Shown: in pieces, positions 62,261 through 64,000 of the stretch
How positions within the stretch are numbered: position 1 is the first letter of the stretch
Layout: each line of letters starts with the position of its first letter
Assembly (NCBI GenBank): GCA_040269895.1
Contig: CP158568.1
Span: forward strand, 124,001 to 188,000
Source: Ancalomicrobiaceae bacterium S20
GTDB lineage: Bacteria; Pseudomonadota; Alphaproteobacteria; Rhizobiales; Ancalomicrobiaceae
Direction of reading: 5' to 3'
Length of the DNA: 64,000 bases
The notes under the pieces: generated by a model
Seen by the model: the letters and a program-made list of their open reading frames with translations, nothing else
Databases searched by the model: none
What the model was told of the DNA's origin: nothing
Position numbers and translations under genes: made by a program

Positions 62261-64000
62261 TTGCGGGGATCCTGTTTTGCCGTGGGCACGGTGAGCATTG
62301 CCATCGCTGGCGCGTTGGCTGGCGCGATCGCGCCGGCCGCGGCGCAGAGCGCTTCCTCCTGGAAGACGCCGGAGTATTTCAGCTCCAAGGCGCTCGACCA
62401 GATCAATGCCGCTGCGGCCTATGAACTCGGCTTCACCGGCAAGGGGCAGACACTCGGCATCCTCGACACCGGTCTCGATGCGCGCCATCCGGAGTATCAG
62501 GCGCCGGGCAAGTTCCTCGGCGGCTTCAACGGCCAGACCAACACGACCTACTCGCTCGGAACCCAGGGCGACGTCGATGTCGTGAAGGCCGGCGACTACG
62601 GCCATGGCACCTTCGTGGCCGGTGTCGCGGTCGCCGCGCGCGACGGGACCGGCATCCACGGCGCCGCCTTCGATGCCGGCTTCTACGCCGCGGGGCCTTT
62701 CGCGGCCACCGAGCAGGGCTGGGACTGGCTCGTTTCGAAGGGCGTGCCGATCATCAACTCGAGCATGGGCGTCGACGACTGCAGCCCGTCCAAGCCGCAG
62801 TCCGAATGGACGTCGAAGTGCAACATCACGGCCTATTCGGTCGCTGATGCTCAGAACAGCCAGGTCGCCGAAGTCGCCGCCGCCAAGCGCGCGCTGGCGG
62901 CCGGCGTGCTGATGGTGTTTCCGACCGGCAACGAATCGCAGCCGCATCCCGACTTCTGGGCCGGCCTTCCCTACCGGTTGCCCGAGGTGAAGAACGGCTG
63001 GCTGGCCGTCGGCTCGGTCGACGCCAACAACGTCATTTCGACCTTCTCCAACCGATGCGGCGTCGCCGCGCAGTGGTGTCTGGTCGCGCCGGGCGAGGAC
63101 AATTCGACCGTGGTGCTCGGCCGCGGCGACGACGGCGGCAACTTCAAGACCGGCGAGGGTACGTCCTACGCCGCTCCGGTCGCGGCCGCGGTCGGCGTGC
63201 TCGTGAAGCAGGCCTATCCCTGGTACACGGCCTATGATCTCCAGCAGACGCTCTTGACGACCGCGACCGATCTCGGCGACCCCGGCATCGACGCGGTCTA
63301 TGGCTGGGGTCTCATCAACGCCGGCAAGGCGGTCAGGGGCTACGGCCAGTTCGTCGACACGGTGACGCTCGACACCAAGGGCTTCACCTCGACCTTCTCG
63401 AACGACATCAACGGCAACGGCGGCCTGATCAAGACCGGCGCGGGCACGCTGATCATGACCGGCCGCAACACCTATGCCGGCGCGACCACGGTGCAGGGCG
63501 GCGCGCTGCAGATCGACGGCTCGATCACCTCGGCGGTGACCGTCGCCCAGGGCGGCACACTCGGCGGTTCGGGCACGGTCGGCTCGACCGTCGTCAACGG
63601 AACGATCGGGCTCGGTACGCCGAAGACGTTCAACGTCGCCGGCACGCTGAGCTTCGGCGCGGACGGCACCTATGTCGCTTCCGTGCAGGGTGCGAACGCC
63701 GACCGGATCAACGTGACGGGCGCGGCGACGCTCAACGGCACGCTGAGGATGGCCGCGCTCGGCGGCAATTACACGTTCAACACGCCTTACACGCTGATCG
63801 CGGCGGCCGGCGGCGTGAACGGCACCTTCGCCGCGCAGCAGAGCACGTTCGGCGCCGGCGTGAACACCAACGTGAGCTACACGGCGAGCAACGTCCTGCT
63901 GACGCTGAGCCCGCGTTCGCTGGCGAGCGTGGTCGCGACCGCGCCGTCGACGGGCGGTTCGACGGGCGGCGGTTCGACGAGCGGCAACACGGGCGGTTCG
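62261..64000 (+). CDS. Subtilisin-family (S8) autotransporter, N-terminal part (cut by window edge)
   Basis: 580 codons are visible and no stop occurs before the right edge. TTG 62261 has GGGAGGGGGA five bases upstream and starts a signal peptide (FAVGTVSIAIAGALAGAIAPAAAQS). The serine protease triad is in place: Asp69 in LGILDTGLDARHP, His115 in YGHGTFVAGV, Ser302 in GEGTSYAAPVAA, with the oxyanion Asn in PTGNESQP. From about 390 an autotransporter-associated beta-strand repeat appears (LIKTGAGTLIMTGRNTYAGA), then further passenger helix, and a Gly/Ser/Thr-rich linker at the edge. A C-terminal beta-barrel is expected outside the window. The passenger is probably displayed on, or released from, the cell surface. 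Confidence 0.88.
   Translation, partial: MRGSCFAVGTVSIAIAGALAGAIAPAAAQSASSWKTPEYFSSKALDQINAAAAYELGFTGKGQTLGILDTGLDARHPEYQAPGKFLGGFNGQTNTTYSLGTQGDVDVVKAGDYGHGTFVAGVAVAARDGTGIHGAAFDAGFYAAGPFAATEQGWDWLVSKGVPIINSSMGVDDCSPSKPQSEWTSKCNITAYSVADAQNSQVAEVAAAKRALAAGVLMVFPTGNESQPHPDFWAGLPYRLPEVKNGWLAVGSVDANNVISTFSNRCGVAAQWCLVAPGEDNSTVVLGRGDDGGNFKTGEGTSYAAPVAAAVGVLVKQAYPWYTAYDLQQTLLTTATDLGDPGIDAVYGWGLINAGKAVRGYGQFVDTVTLDTKGFTSTFSNDINGNGGLIKTGAGTLIMTGRNTYAGATTVQGGALQIDGSITSAVTVAQGGTLGGSGTVGSTVVNGTIGLGTPKTFNVAGTLSFGADGTYVASVQGANADRINVTGAATLNGTLRMAALGGNYTFNTPYTLIAAAGGVNGTFAAQQSTFGAGVNTNVSYTASNVLLTLSPRSLASVVATAPSTGGSTGGGSTSGNTGGS

Overview
The window is high-GC chromosomal DNA from an alphaproteobacterium, most likely order Hyphomicrobiales (Rhizobiales). 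The evidence is gene content and style: RpoH of the alphaproteobacterial type, an EttA gene, DUF2336, a TAXI-TRAP transporter with DUF1850 proteins, a TPP-riboswitch thiXY operon, an ArsR-methyltransferase/metF/metH operon, and dense coding with little intergenic DNA. No phage, insertion sequence, integrase or CRISPR array was found. Species cannot be named from the sequence alone.

Layout. 1-2300 (minus): two EamA/DMT permeases, one cut by the left edge, and a GGDEF diguanylate cyclase with a degenerate receiver domain. 2661-8831 (plus): purA, a proline-rich single-span membrane protein, a LysR regulator and lysA, closed by a strong hairpin. 8928-11004 (minus): a thiamine-precursor ABC importer (binding protein and permease) under a TPP riboswitch. 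11135-18708 (minus): panB, a small membrane protein, a frameshifted pcaB and a complete branched-chain/aromatic type ABC importer. 18822-24403 (minus): prfC, an acyltransferase, rpoH and an RluD-type pseudouridine synthase. 24557-25862 (plus): a small membrane protein, an OsmC protein and tRNA-Glu(CTC). 26045-33055 (minus): an AT-richer methyltransferase, pncB, a Kef-type antiporter, ppk2 and purU. fhs (plus) is divergent from purU. 35126-36335 (minus): a pair of FSGxPNPRW proteins. 36560-40664 (plus): a TAXI-TRAP transporter with two DUF1850-type proteins. 40692-45306 (minus): a site-2 protease, a DddP-like M24 enzyme, a cysteine-desulfhydrase-like PLP enzyme and a class II glutamine amidotransferase. 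45567-49879 (plus): two exported proteins, ettA and a secreted pentapeptide-repeat protein. 50302-51672 (minus): a patatin lipoprotein. 52031-53961 (plus): DUF2336 and B3/B4-domain proteins. A GST (minus) follows, then the arsR-methyltransferase/metF/metH operon (plus), an AraC regulator (minus), and a subtilisin autotransporter that runs off the right edge.

How the genes connect. One-carbon and methionine metabolism recur: fhs and purU run opposing reactions from one intergenic region, and metF and metH sit behind an ArsR-methyltransferase regulator whose own promoter carries a perfect palindrome. Uptake systems are many: thiamine precursor, a liv-type importer beside the protocatechuate gene pcaB, TAXI-TRAP and two DMT permeases.

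Most distinctive observations. (1) The arsR-methyltransferase gene has a palindromic operator inside its predicted promoter, and the predicted transcription start falls on the AUG, which suggests a leaderless, autoregulated mRNA. (2) The FSGxPNPRW pair includes one protein fused to a Cys/His-rich domain that looks like an uncharacterised papain- or NlpC-like enzyme. (3) Five genes are broken by single reading-frame shifts and a sixth has an in-frame stop, several next to short homopolymers. This points to consensus indel errors or to real decay, and it matters for any annotation of this contig.
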